From contig CAJTEN010000002.1 of assembly GCA_910575245.1 (NCBI GenBank), forward strand, positions 207,185-271,184: 64,000 bases of DNA, written 5' to 3'. The notes below the pieces were generated by a model. It did no database searches. It worked only from the letters and a program-made list of their open reading frames with translations, and was not told where the DNA came from. A program made the position numbers and the translations under genes. Position 1 is the stretch's first letter. The number at the start of each line of letters is the position of its first letter. The stretch is from Clostridia bacterium (lineage in GTDB: Bacteria > Bacillota > Clostridia > Lachnospirales > Lachnospiraceae). This document shows positions 42,150 through 50,583 of the stretch, one piece after another.

Positions 42150-42908
42150 ATGAAAGAAGAAACCAGAAAAAGAACATCAGATTTATTTAAAGGCGCAAAC
42201 AGCACTCTGCAGTATACTGATCCGGAATGGGTCGATATCGTAGCGGAATTTTCCCAGAAGGAAGCAGTAAGTGCAAACAAACTGACACAGAAAGAACAGA
42301 TGCTTTGCATTCTCTCTGCGCTGCTCGGCTGTCAGGGAATGGGAGAATATCAGAATATGCTCCATGCGGCGCTGAATATGGGTATCGACCCTGTTGCGGT
42401 CAAGGAAGTCGTATATCAGGCAACGGCTTATCTTGGAATCGGACGGATCCATGATTTTCTTATTGTGACAAACCAGATCATGGGACAGCAGGGTATCAAA
42501 CTGCCTCTGGATCCGCAGGCAACGACAGATGAGAATACACGGTTTGACCAGGGGCTTGCGAAACAGGTTGAACTGTTCGGGCCGGATATGGCGAAGAGAC
42601 AGACGGAAGGACCCGTTCTTCGCAGAAATATCAACCGCTGGCTGGCGGATAACTGTTTCGGCGATTATTATACCAGGAACGGCCTGAACGATCAGGAGCG
42701 GGAAATGATTACGTTCTGTTTCCTTATGGCGCAGGGCGGCTGTGAGAATCAGCTCCGCGGGCATACAGCGGGCAATTTCGGGGTCGGAAATGACAAGGAG
42801 AAGCTGTACAGTGTAGTGGAGCAGTGTATGCCTTATATCGGATATCCCCGCAGTCTCAACGCCATGGGTATCATTGACGAAGTAGCGAAGAAGATGGAAG
42901 AGTCATAA
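42150..42908 (+). CDS. Carboxymuconolactone decarboxylase family protein (two CMD domains)
   Basis: The 252-residue protein contains two CMD repeats: residues 45-110 (LTQKEQMLCILSALLGCQGMGEYQNMLHAALNMG) and 170-245 (LNDQEREMITFCFLMAQGGCENQLRGHTAGNFGVG, with R-G-H-T). The usual C-x-x-C peroxidase pair is not present; only single cysteines are seen. A thiol-peroxidase role is therefore unlikely, and a lactone decarboxylase or isomerase-like role is open. It lies 13 bases before an iron-containing alcohol dehydrogenase, suggesting a shared redox or detoxification step. Confidence 0.85.
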   Translation: MKEETRKRTSDLFKGANSTLQYTDPEWVDIVAEFSQKEAVSANKLTQKEQMLCILSALLGCQGMGEYQNMLHAALNMGIDPVAVKEVVYQATAYLGIGRIHDFLIVTNQIMGQQGIKLPLDPQATTDENTRFDQGLAKQVELFGPDMAKRQTEGPVLRRNINRWLADNCFGDYYTRNGLNDQEREMITFCFLMAQGGCENQLRGHTAGNFGVGNDKEKLYSVVEQCMPYIGYPRSLNAMGIIDEVAKKMEES

Positions 42909-42921
42909 GGAGGATGCAGTC

Positions 42922-44067
42922 ATGAATACATTTATATTTACTTATCCGACAAGGGTATATTTTGGCGAAGGAAGTGCAAAGCAGGCTTTCGGGGCGGAGC
43001 TTGATAAAGTCGGCGGGACTGTGATGCTGGCTTATGGCGGCGGTTCCATCAGGAAGAACGGCATCTATGACGAGATGAAGACTCTGCTTGTGCAGGCAGG
43101 CAAGACAATCGTGGATTTCGACGGCATTATGCCGAATCCTACGTATGCCAAAGTACAGGAAGGTGCGAAGCTTGTACGGGAAAAGCATGTGGATTTTATT
43201 CTGGCCGTAGGCGGTGGCAGCGTGGTCGACTGCTGTAAGGTGATCTCCGCACAGGCGGTGCTGGAAGAGGATATCTGGGATATGGAATATGTCCAGGGAA
43301 AAAATCCGACAACAGGCATTCCCATGGGAGCAGTAGTGACCGCTTCCGGCACTGGCGCAGAGATGAATGCCGGTGCGGTGATCACATATGAAGAAAAAAT
43401 CTGGAAAGGCCCGATCTTCGGAACGGCAGCCGCTTTTGCCGTGCTGGATCCGGCCTATACCATGTCCGTTCCTCCTATGCAGGTGCTTTCCGGTGCGTTC
43501 GATACTTTAAGCCATGCAATGGAAACCTATCTGGGCAATTCCGATCAGGACAATGTGTCTGATGATTTGGCGCTGGCGGTTATGAGGAATACCGTTGTCA
43601 ATATGCGGCGGCTGCTTGTCGATATCAATGATATGCAGGCCAGAAGCAACCTGATGTGGGATTCCGCTATGGCGGAGAACGGAATCTTGAAGTGCGGCCG
43701 CCTGACAGATTTTCAGGCTCATCAGATGGAACATCAGTTGGGAGCTTATACCGACTGTAACCACGGACAGGGGCTGGCTGTGATTCATCCCGTTTATTAC
43801 CGGCATATTCTGAAGGATGCGCCGGATAAGTTTACGAGATTTGCGAAGATGGTGTTTGACGTGGATACCGCAGAAGCAGGGATCGAAGCTTTGGCTGATT
43901 TCATCAAAGAATGCGGACTGCCGGTACGGATGGGAGAGCTGAAATCCAGAGTAGAGATTACGCCTGAAGTATTGCGCAAGGTTGCTGATACCTGTAATAT
44001 CATCAAATGCAATCCCCGTGAACTGGACCGGGATGAGATTTATGAGATTCTGATGGAATGTATGTAG
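42922..44067 (+). CDS. Iron-containing alcohol dehydrogenase (butanol dehydrogenase-like)
   Basis: A 381-residue group III dehydrogenase. GGGSVVDCCKVISA and TASGTGAEMNAGAVIT form the nucleotide-binding part. The metal ligands appear in FDTLSHAMETY, AHQMEHQLGA and DCNHGQGLAV. The pattern is closest to NADPH-dependent butanol/aldehyde reductases (YqhD/BdhA type). It would reduce aldehydes to alcohols during fermentation or detoxification. TAAGGAGG precedes the ATG. It ends the operon; a palindromic repeat follows the stop. Confidence 0.93.
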   Translation: MNTFIFTYPTRVYFGEGSAKQAFGAELDKVGGTVMLAYGGGSIRKNGIYDEMKTLLVQAGKTIVDFDGIMPNPTYAKVQEGAKLVREKHVDFILAVGGGSVVDCCKVISAQAVLEEDIWDMEYVQGKNPTTGIPMGAVVTASGTGAEMNAGAVITYEEKIWKGPIFGTAAAFAVLDPAYTMSVPPMQVLSGAFDTLSHAMETYLGNSDQDNVSDDLALAVMRNTVVNMRRLLVDINDMQARSNLMWDSAMAENGILKCGRLTDFQAHQMEHQLGAYTDCNHGQGLAVIHPVYYRHILKDAPDKFTRFAKMVFDVDTAEAGIEALADFIKECGLPVRMGELKSRVEITPEVLRKVADTCNIIKCNPRELDRDEIYEILMECM

Positions 44068-44074
44068 AACTTCT

Positions 44075-44106
44075 ATAACAGGGAAGCCGAAAGGCTGAAC
44101 TATTAC
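44075..44106 (-). repeat. Palindromic intergenic repeat, copy with one extra base
   Basis: The minus strand reads GTAATAGTTCAGCC, then CCCTGTTAT: the same repeat in reverse orientation, 32 bp because of an added A. It lies directly behind the dehydrogenase stop codon. Confidence 0.78.
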
Positions 44107-44214
44107 ACACTTGCTCTTGCGCCATGCCTGCCTGGACACAAACGTTCGGAAAGATGTATAAGAAATTACAGAGTTACCTGCATATAATAAAGTAAAACAC
44201 TGCAGGAACTACTT

Positions 44215-45354
44215 ATGGAAATTTATGTGGTAAAATCAGGAGATACTGTGGATTCCATCGCCGAGAGTCATGGAATCCCGGTATCTTCCGTCATTTATAA
44301 TAATCAGCTTGTCTATCCCTATCCTCTGGCTGTAGGGCAGGCTCTTCTTTTATCTTCGGGAGAGTCTTCTGTACCTTGGTATCCGGCCTGGGTAAACGGC
44401 TATGCCTACCCGTTTATCCAGCAGGATGTTTTAAGTGAGACGATTCCTTTCCTGTCTTCCCTTTCCGTCTTTTCCTATGGCTTTACAGCGGAAGGGGATA
44501 TGATTCCGCCGACACTGGACGATTCCTTTATGATCAGCGCGGCACTTACGGCGGGGGTACGCCCGGTACTCACCCTGACGCCTCTTGGACCTGACGGAAA
44601 TTTCAATAATGCACTGATCACTTCAGTGGTAAATAATCCGGCCGCCAAAGACAACCTTCTTACCAATCTGCTTGCCACGGTCCAAGTGAAAAACTTCCGG
44701 GGTGTGGATATTGACTTTGAGTACATCCGCCCCGAGGACAGGATACCTTTTGCCGATTTCGTGGCGGACGTAAGGAATCTCCTTTCTCCTTATGGATATC
44801 ATGTGTCGGTGGCGCTGGCCCCCAAAACTTCTGATACGCAGGCGGGGCTTCTCTATGAGGGTAAGGATTACGGCCTTCTGGGGGAAGCGGCCGACAGCGT
44901 TCTTCTTATGACCTACGAATGGGGGTATACCTACGGGCCGCCCATGGCCGTAGCTCCTCTTGATAAAGTCCGGCAGGTGGTGGAGTATGCCGTCACCCGC
45001 ATTACGCCTTCTAAAATCGATCTGGGAATTCCGAACTATGGCTATGACTGGACGCTGCCCTTCGTCCAGGGATCCTCCCGGGCAACTACCGTCAGCAATC
45101 AGGAGGCAGTACGCATAGCGATAGAGGCAGGTGTTCCCATACAGTTTGATGAAGTGGCCATGTCACCCTTCTTCCGGTATGAAAAGAGTGGGCAGCAGCA
45201 CGAGGTATGGTTCGAGGATGTGAGAAGCTATCGGGAGAAATTTTCCCTTCTGCCGGCGTATGGTCTGCGGGGGATGGGATACTGGCAGATCATGCGGTTT
45301 TTCCGTCCGAACTGGCTGCTGCTTGAGAATACCTTCCAGATCCAGAAGCCGTAA
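44215..45354 (+). CDS. LysM plus GH18 hydrolase (spore-type YaaH/SleL-like)
   Basis: A single LysM repeat at residues 1-46 (MEIYVVKSGDTVDSIAESHGIP, then LVYPYPLAVGQALLL) is followed by a GH18 barrel whose catalytic motif is FRGVDIDFEYI (the glutamate of D-x-D-x-E). ALAPKTSDTQAGLLYEGKDYGLLGEAADSVLLMTYEWGY is typical of the YaaH/SleL and YdhD group that acts on spore cortex or coat glycans. No signal peptide, as is common for spore-located members. This implies that the organism can form spores or keeps spore genes. Confidence 0.9.
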   Translation: MEIYVVKSGDTVDSIAESHGIPVSSVIYNNQLVYPYPLAVGQALLLSSGESSVPWYPAWVNGYAYPFIQQDVLSETIPFLSSLSVFSYGFTAEGDMIPPTLDDSFMISAALTAGVRPVLTLTPLGPDGNFNNALITSVVNNPAAKDNLLTNLLATVQVKNFRGVDIDFEYIRPEDRIPFADFVADVRNLLSPYGYHVSVALAPKTSDTQAGLLYEGKDYGLLGEAADSVLLMTYEWGYTYGPPMAVAPLDKVRQVVEYAVTRITPSKIDLGIPNYGYDWTLPFVQGSSRATTVSNQEAVRIAIEAGVPIQFDEVAMSPFFRYEKSGQQHEVWFEDVRSYREKFSLLPAYGLRGMGYWQIMRFFRPNWLLLENTFQIQKP

Positions 45355-45605
45355 CAGTGAGGCCGAAGATCCAGGTGCACTGTCCGGATATTAAGCTTCA
45401 GATGATTGCGGCAAAGGCTTTGTTACAATGTTTGCACATGCGCATATCACTGTTCTTATGCGTGAGCATGAAGGAGCTTATGGGCAGGGACGGACTTGCG
45501 GTGATGGATGGGGATACTAAAGGCCTGCAGCGGAAAAAAAGCAATAGATAATCTGCTGTCTGTATGTTATGGTGAATATATATAGGAAAGGCAGGCAGTA
45601 ATAGA

Positions 45606-46436
45606 ATGAAGGTACTTACAGAGAAAAAATATATAAACTCAAATGGAAACAGGATAAAATTGCTGGTATTAAAACCGGATATACCGGAGCAGGGAAAAAA
45701 GAGGCCTGGGGTTTTATGGATTCACGGAGGCGGTTATGTGACAGGAATGGCTGAGATGGTATATATGTCCCGTGCTGTTCATCTTGTGAGAAAATACGGA
45801 ATCACTGTCATATCCCCGGCATACCGTCTGTCCGGGGAGGCTCCTTATCCGGCAGCATTGATTGACTGTCACCATGCCCTTTTGTATATGAAGAAACATA
45901 CAGAGGAGTTTGGAATCAGGGAAGATCAGATCATGGTCGGCGGTGAGAGTGCCGGCGGCGGTCTGGCCGCAGCTTTATGTATGTATGCGAAAGATAAAGG
46001 GACAGTGAACATTGCATACCAGATGCCGTTATACCCCATGATCGACAATGAGGATACGGAAACTTCAAGGGATAACCATGCACCGGTCTGGAATACCAGG
46101 CGGAACCATTATGGGTGGAGGCAGTACCTGAAGGGAGTATCAGGTGGAAAAGTTTCCGCCTATGCCGCACCGGCAAGAAGAAAAGACTATTCCGGGCTTC
46201 CCCCGGCGTATACGTTTGTGGGTACGGCGGAACCTTTCTATGCTGAGACAAAAGCATACGTCAGGAAATTACAGGAAGCAGGCGTGGAGGCAAAAATAGA
46301 TATTTATCCGGATATGTTCCATGCATTTGATATGCTCCTGCCATTTCTTCCGGTAAGCAGAAAAGCGGCAGAAAGATTTGAAAAACAGTTTGAGTATGCC
46401 ATGGCACACTATTTTTCGGAGCAGGAAGAGACCTGA
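45606..46436 (+). CDS. Alpha/beta-hydrolase esterase (HSL/acetyl-esterase type)
   Basis: The 276-residue protein has the HGGGYVTG oxyanion motif (residues 40-47), nucleophile serine in GGESAGGGLAAAL (near residue 118), a catalytic aspartate in a GTAEPF-type region and histidine in DMFHAFDML. These are the marks of the hormone-sensitive-lipase-like family IV, usually short-chain ester or acetylated-sugar deacetylases. No signal peptide. The ribosome site is weak (AGGCAG). Single-gene unit with a terminator behind it. Confidence 0.9.
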   Translation: MKVLTEKKYINSNGNRIKLLVLKPDIPEQGKKRPGVLWIHGGGYVTGMAEMVYMSRAVHLVRKYGITVISPAYRLSGEAPYPAALIDCHHALLYMKKHTEEFGIREDQIMVGGESAGGGLAAALCMYAKDKGTVNIAYQMPLYPMIDNEDTETSRDNHAPVWNTRRNHYGWRQYLKGVSGGKVSAYAAPARRKDYSGLPPAYTFVGTAEPFYAETKAYVRKLQEAGVEAKIDIYPDMFHAFDMLLPFLPVSRKAAERFEKQFEYAMAHYFSEQEET

Positions 46437-46488
46437 TAAATGGGTGGTACAACCAGCAGCCAGGAACAAAGTTTATATGACAAATATC

Positions 46489-46520
46489 AATGCAGATTTT
46501 AACCGGTCTGCATTTTTATT
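46489..46520 (+). terminator. Terminator after the esterase gene
   Basis: AATGCAGA (46489-46496) pairs with TCTGCATT (46507-46514), followed by TTTATTTT. The remaining 180 bases to the CPBP gene show nothing clear. Confidence 0.75.
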
Positions 46521-46699
46521 TTGGGAAAAGGAGATGAGCCGATAAAGAATATAGTTTATCTGGCGCGTGCGCCAGGCGGGGAACATATTGCAAAAAATGA
46601 ATATGGCATGTTGTAGGGCTTATACCAAAAGAAACTAATAACAATGCTAAATGAAGTAGAGCAAGCCGACATTTATTAGACCGATAAACTGGAATTTTA

Positions 46700-47446
46700 T
46701 CAAGCCTGAAAATTTTTGTCCGATTTTTTATACAATAGAGTTCCAACAAAAATTATGATCGCTAATACAACAATGTTATATTGTATTGGTGCTAAATAAC
46801 AGATATTAAAAGTTGCGTGCATAATGGCAATAAGCAATATATTTCTGCATTGATAATAGGTTATTCCTAAAACAACGGAAACAAGTAATGTCCATATACA
46901 AAGACAAACAATTTGTTCCATGCCCAATGAATTTCTGATGATCCACATTGGTATATGCCACACTGCCCAAACGGCACCAACAAAAAGAACGCTTTTGATT
47001 TTCTTAAAAGGAAGTCGTTCCAGCAGAAATCCTCTCCATGCCATTTCTTCAACAAACGCTGTTATTAGCAGGTATATACAGCTTGTTAATAGTGATATTA
47101 CTGTCAAATAGGTATTTTTAAATACGTCAGTTTTCACTATGAACGAATAGCAATAAGAATCAAATATACCTGCAACCATACATACAACCCCTATTAAAAG
47201 ATATTTGATTGTTATTTTCCCTGAAAACATTCGCGTAAAGTATACCTTGATGTTCTGCTCGCAAATCAGCAGAAAAAAAGTAGCCATAGTGGGAATACAC
47301 ACATATAAGTATTTTAAGTACAATAATCCATTGGGAATGATAATTCCGTTCTGTTCCAGCAATGTAGGTACATAGCATATAAACGATAAAACATATACGA
47401 CAGAAACCCATAACATGAGTTTCAACTTATTTGTGTATCTCACCAT
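46700..47446 (-). CDS. CPBP-family intramembrane metalloprotease
   Basis: About eight hydrophobic segments in 248 residues and the ABI/CPBP motifs: FVEEMAWRGFLLERL (EExxxR) and GAVWAVWHIP (a histidine motif), plus a late MHATFN. The family includes Rce1-like proteases and bacteriocin self-immunity proteins. AAGGAG eight bases before the ATG at 47446 is preferred over GTG one codon upstream. The gene is AT-richer than its neighbours, suggesting transfer; no bacteriocin gene is seen nearby. Confidence 0.87.
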   Translation of the reverse strand: MVRYTNKLKLMLWVSVVYVLSFICYVPTLLEQNGIIIPNGLLYLKYLYVCIPTMATFFLLICEQNIKVYFTRMFSGKITIKYLLIGVVCMVAGIFDSYCYSFIVKTDVFKNTYLTVISLLTSCIYLLITAFVEEMAWRGFLLERLPFKKIKSVLFVGAVWAVWHIPMWIIRNSLGMEQIVCLCIWTLLVSVVLGITYYQCRNILLIAIMHATFNICYLAPIQYNIVVLAIIIFVGTLLYKKSDKNFQA

Positions 47447-47795
47447 CACAATTTCTCCTTGCAGTGCGAAAATATTACATAAATCCCGATGTATCGGTTT
47501 GTACTGGAGGAAATTATACTATACCTAATTACGAAAAACAATCCCTCGCTCTACGTCCCATTAGCACAGGGCTTCCCAGCCGTATCATCAGCATGGGAGG
47601 GCCAGATTTGTTTTTGGTAAGTTCTTAAAAAGTTTGTTCCATTGGCTGGGGATATGCTGTATAATAGAGTCTGTTATGGAAAACAATCCATCAGGGAGGC
47701 GGAAAAGTGATTTGTAAAATAAGAAAATAGGATTTAGCAGATGCAGCAGATTTGGCGGCAGGTGGAAAGGGATAAAGATTTTCAGGAGGGAACAG

Positions 47796-48557
47796 ATGGA
47801 TAAATGGTTTACTGTTGACAGGATAGATGAGGATACTTATATCATCAGCGAATACCGGCATTGGGAGGAAACACATTGTTATCTGCTGAATGGTTCCGGG
47901 CGGAGCCTGCTGATCGATACGGGGCTTGGGATCTGTAATATTTATGACGAGGTGGTGAAGCTGACAGACCGGCCGGTTACGGCTGTTGCCACGCATATCC
48001 ATTGGGATCATATCGGAGGACATAAATATTTTCCGGATTTCTATGCCCATGAAGAGGAATTAGGGTGGCTGTCGGGCGGGTTCCCTTTGTCTATGGAAAC
48101 GGTCAGGGGCATGGTAGTTGACCGTTGTGAACTGCCGGAAGGTTATGATGTGGGCAGCTATGAGATGTTCCAGGGGAGACCGTCCGTGGTTCTGCACGGC
48201 GGGGAAGAGATTGACATTGGCGGGAGGATGATAAAGGTGTTTCATACGCCGGGACATTCACCGGGCCATATGTGCTTTTGGGAACCGGAGCGTGGATATC
48301 TTTTTACAGGGGATTTGATTTACAAGGATACTTTGTTTGCATATTATCCATCTACAGATCCGGGAGCTTATCTTTCCTCACTGGAAAGGATGGCGCTTCT
48401 TCCTGTGGAAAGGGTGTTTCCGGCGCACCATTCCCTGGATATCCAGCCGGAGATTATCGGCCGTATGAGAGATGCTTTCCAGGGATTGAAGGAGAGCGGG
48501 AAACTGCGTCATGGGAGTGGGACTTTTGATTACGGAGACTGGGCGGTCTGGCTGTGA
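47796..48557 (+). CDS. MBL-fold metallo-hydrolase
   Basis: A 253-residue metallo-beta-lactamase-fold protein with THIHWDHIGG (H-x-H-x-D-H metal motif), FHTPGHSPGHMCFW and FTGDLIY as further ligands, and AHHSL near the end. It belongs to the broad hydrolase group (glyoxalase II-like or quorum-lactonase-like); the substrate is not predictable. CAGGAGGG precedes the ATG. It overlaps the N-acetyltransferase ribosome-site region, so the two genes form a unit. The 346-base gap upstream holds a TATAAT near 47662 but no gene I can name. Confidence 0.87.
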   Translation: MDKWFTVDRIDEDTYIISEYRHWEETHCYLLNGSGRSLLIDTGLGICNIYDEVVKLTDRPVTAVATHIHWDHIGGHKYFPDFYAHEEELGWLSGGFPLSMETVRGMVVDRCELPEGYDVGSYEMFQGRPSVVLHGGEEIDIGGRMIKVFHTPGHSPGHMCFWEPERGYLFTGDLIYKDTLFAYYPSTDPGAYLSSLERMALLPVERVFPAHHSLDIQPEIIGRMRDAFQGLKESGKLRHGSGTFDYGDWAVWL

Positions 48558-48568
48558 TGGAGGTGCTT

Positions 48569-49132
48569 ATGAGGGATGAAGGAAGGATGGAGACAGAAGA
48601 TATTATTCTTGGAAAGGCAAAATATGAGGATTGGAGATCGATATACCAGAATGTCTGGTCAAGGCCGGAAACAGCAGAATATATGGTATGGAAAGTGACG
48701 GCTGATGAGGATGGGGCCAGGGAGAGGATACAGAGGACGATTGCATGGCAGGAAACCCATGATGCGTGGCTGGTCTATGAGAGGGGCAGCGGGCAGGCCA
48801 TTGGTTTTGCCGGAGTGGAGGAAACAGAGCCGCATATTTATCATGAGACTGGTATTGCCCTGGGACCGGAGTATGTGGGAAGGGGATATGGGAAACAGAT
48901 ACTGCGTTTATTGATGGAATACTGTATTTCTTTAGACGGTCAGGAATTTTATTATTCTACACGGGCAGGGAATCTTGCTTCAAGGGCACTGGCCTTATCC
49001 TGTGGATTGACTTATCAGCATTCGGAGCGGAGGACAGACCAGTGCAGTGGGAAAACTTATGAATTGGAGATTTATAAAAAGAATCTGGAAAGTATAGAAG
49101 TGGGATATGAAGCAGGAGAAGGACGGGGATAA
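48569..49132 (+). CDS. GNAT family N-acetyltransferase
   Basis: A 187-residue protein with the RimJ/RimL-like GNAT layout: an N-terminal strand (DIILGKAKYEDWRSIYQNVW), GIALGPEYVGRGYGKQIL as motif A (acetyl-CoA pyrophosphate loop, R-G-x-G-K) and STRAGNLASRALALSCGL near the end. GGAGG five bases before the ATG at 48569 fits better than the earlier ATG at 48554, which is also the stop overlap of the MBL gene. Target amine unknown. Confidence 0.85.
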   Translation: MRDEGRMETEDIILGKAKYEDWRSIYQNVWSRPETAEYMVWKVTADEDGARERIQRTIAWQETHDAWLVYERGSGQAIGFAGVEETEPHIYHETGIALGPEYVGRGYGKQILRLLMEYCISLDGQEFYYSTRAGNLASRALALSCGLTYQHSERRTDQCSGKTYELEIYKKNLESIEVGYEAGEGRG

Positions 49133-49248
49133 TGATAAAGGCTCAAGACTTAACAGGCCGGGGGTTTACCGGGTGAACTTGGGTGTCCGTAAGGATACGT
49201 TTGTGAAGCTGTTCGGGGCTGTGCCAAAACGTCCGGGGGCAGGCGGGG

Positions 49249-49686
49249 TTGTGGAAATGTAACAGGAAGGACAATAAAGGAATTAAGGGAAAAAAGAAAG
49301 ATTATGCAGAAGGAACTTTCGGTTTTGGGACGGATTTTTTGGGAGTCCGGTGGATTCCATGGTATACTGTAGGAAACAGGCTGGACGGGGTGAAGGCAGT
49401 GGATGATAAAGTGTATGAATATGAGTCCCTGATCTATGAAGCCGGGGAGACCGGTGGCGCTTATGTTCTTTTTCCTTATGATATCAGGAAAGAGTTTGGG
49501 CGGGGACGGGTGAAAGTGCATGTCACGTTTGACGGGGAGCCGTATGATGGCAGCATTGTAAATATGGGGGTAAGAAACGCTGACGGGAGCGTCTGCTATA
49601 TCATAGGCGTGCGGAAAGAGATCCGCTCCCGGATAGGGAAACAGCCGGGGGACAGTGTCTTGGTGAAAGTCAGGGAACGGGAATAA
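49249..49686 (+). CDS. DUF1905 domain protein
   Basis: From about residue 52 the protein matches the DUF1905 barrel: VYEYESLIYEAGETGGAYVLFPYDIRKEFGRGRVKVHVTFDGEPYDGSIV, then YIIGVRKEIRSRIGKQPGDSV. The first 50 residues are atypical, and the true start may be a GTG near 49401 with a weak site. It is the first gene of a DUF1905-zinc ribbon/DUF1801-DUF2200 set. A damaged copy of the set lies at 31806-32398, where this gene survives only as a fragment. Confidence 0.72.
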   Translation: MWKCNRKDNKGIKGKKKDYAEGTFGFGTDFLGVRWIPWYTVGNRLDGVKAVDDKVYEYESLIYEAGETGGAYVLFPYDIRKEFGRGRVKVHVTFDGEPYDGSIVNMGVRNADGSVCYIIGVRKEIRSRIGKQPGDSVLVKVRERE

Positions 49687-49700
49687 AGGAGGGATGGACG

Positions 49701-49796
49701 GTGTGGACATGTCCGAAATGCGGGCGTACTTTTAAGAGACAGGAACAGGGCCATTACTGCGGGAAAGCGGCGGCCTTTTCGGCCGGTAAGCGCTGA
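49701..49796 (+). pseudogene. Zinc-ribbon remnant of a DUF1801 gene
   Basis: From GTG at 49701, behind AAGGAGGGATGG, 31 codons read VWTCPKCGRTFKRQEQGHYC and then run into AAAFSAGKR and TGA. The first 22 codons match the start of the intact gene at 31895 at nearly every position. The DUF1801 domain itself has been deleted. Confidence 0.75.
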
Positions 49797-49850
49797 ACCA
49801 GCCGGGGTGGCAGAAACAGTGTCAGAAATATGGATCATGGGGTGTATCTT

Positions 49851-50201
49851 ATGGAAAATGAGAAAGTATATCAGATGGATTTTTCAAAAGTGTATCATCT
49901 GCTTGTGAGCAAGGCGGAGAAAAAAGGGCGGACAAGGCAGGAGGTTGACGAGGTGGCCCGGTGGCTTACCGGGTACAGCCAGGAGGAACTGGAAGGGATG
50001 CTGGAAAGGCCGGTGTCTTACGGGGATTTCTTCCGGGAAGCCCCGGAATTGAATGAAAACAGGAAGCTGATAAAAGGCGTGGTCTGTGGTGTAAGGGTGG
50101 AAGATATCGAGGAGCCTCTGATGCGGGAGATACGTTATCTGGATAAACTGGTTGACGAGCTTGCCAGGGGGAAGGCCATGGATAAAATACTGCGTAAGTG
50201 A
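49851..50201 (+). CDS. DUF2200 domain protein
   Basis: The 116-residue protein ([47 protein letters not shown], then [31 protein letters not shown]) matches the DUF2200 family throughout. The function is unknown. The start at 49851 is chosen because family members begin at MxNEKVY; the upstream frame from 49830 has no better ribosome site. It is the third gene of the cassette that recurs, damaged, at 31806-32398. Confidence 0.82.
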   Translation: MENEKVYQMDFSKVYHLLVSKAEKKGRTRQEVDEVARWLTGYSQEELEGMLERPVSYGDFFREAPELNENRKLIKGVVCGVRVEDIEEPLMREIRYLDKLVDELARGKAMDKILRK

Positions 50202-50370
50202 AAACAGGATATAAGGCTGCTATAGGGCATTTCTTCGGAGGTGTCTTTCTTTTGCATATTTTTAGGAGGCGTGTATGAAGCTGGCATCTATTTTAGGGAT
50301 CAGGGGGCGCAGGATAAGCCGAAGGATGTGAATGAGCGTACCGCCATGCAGACCACGGCGGTATATTCTT

Positions 50371-50577
50371 GTGCCGGATTCGCGTCCCGAGACGATCCGT
50401 GCTTCCGTAGAGGCCTCCTTGGCGCGCTGGTATGAGGAACTGTTTCCGACGCTGGAAGCGTTAACTATCGGCTATGTTGCATTCTCACCGCTGGCAAACG
50501 GGTTTCTGACAGCCAGATACGGGAAAGAGGCCAAATTTGAAGCAGGCAGCGACTACAGGAGCGTTATGCCGCAGAGA
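50371..50577 (+). pseudogene. Relic of an aldo/keto reductase with internal deletions
   Basis: The frame reads PDSRPETIRASVEASLA, which in aldo/keto reductases leads into the D-x-I-D-L-Y barrel strand. Here it is joined directly to RWYEELFPTLEALTIGYVAF SPLANGFLT-like sequence from near the C-terminal half, ending GKEAKFEAGSDYRSVMPQ. Catalytic Asp, Tyr, Lys and His are all missing. The stretch before it (50241-50370) has coding-like frames (DKPKDVNERTAMQTT) that I cannot place. It abuts the 3' end of the convergent gene at 50584. Confidence 0.65.
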
Positions 50578-50583
50578 TTCTGT

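Noticed and set aside
45357-45551. A 64-codon frame behind the LysM-GH18 gene
   Set aside because: No ribosome site, begins three bases after the previous stop with a non-ATG codon, and shows no family resemblance. It could be a relic, but I cannot support it as a gene.
47500-47628. Short frame (SLALRPISTGLPSRIISMGG) before the MBL hydrolase
   Set aside because: Possibly a relic, but too short and without a start; no identification possible.
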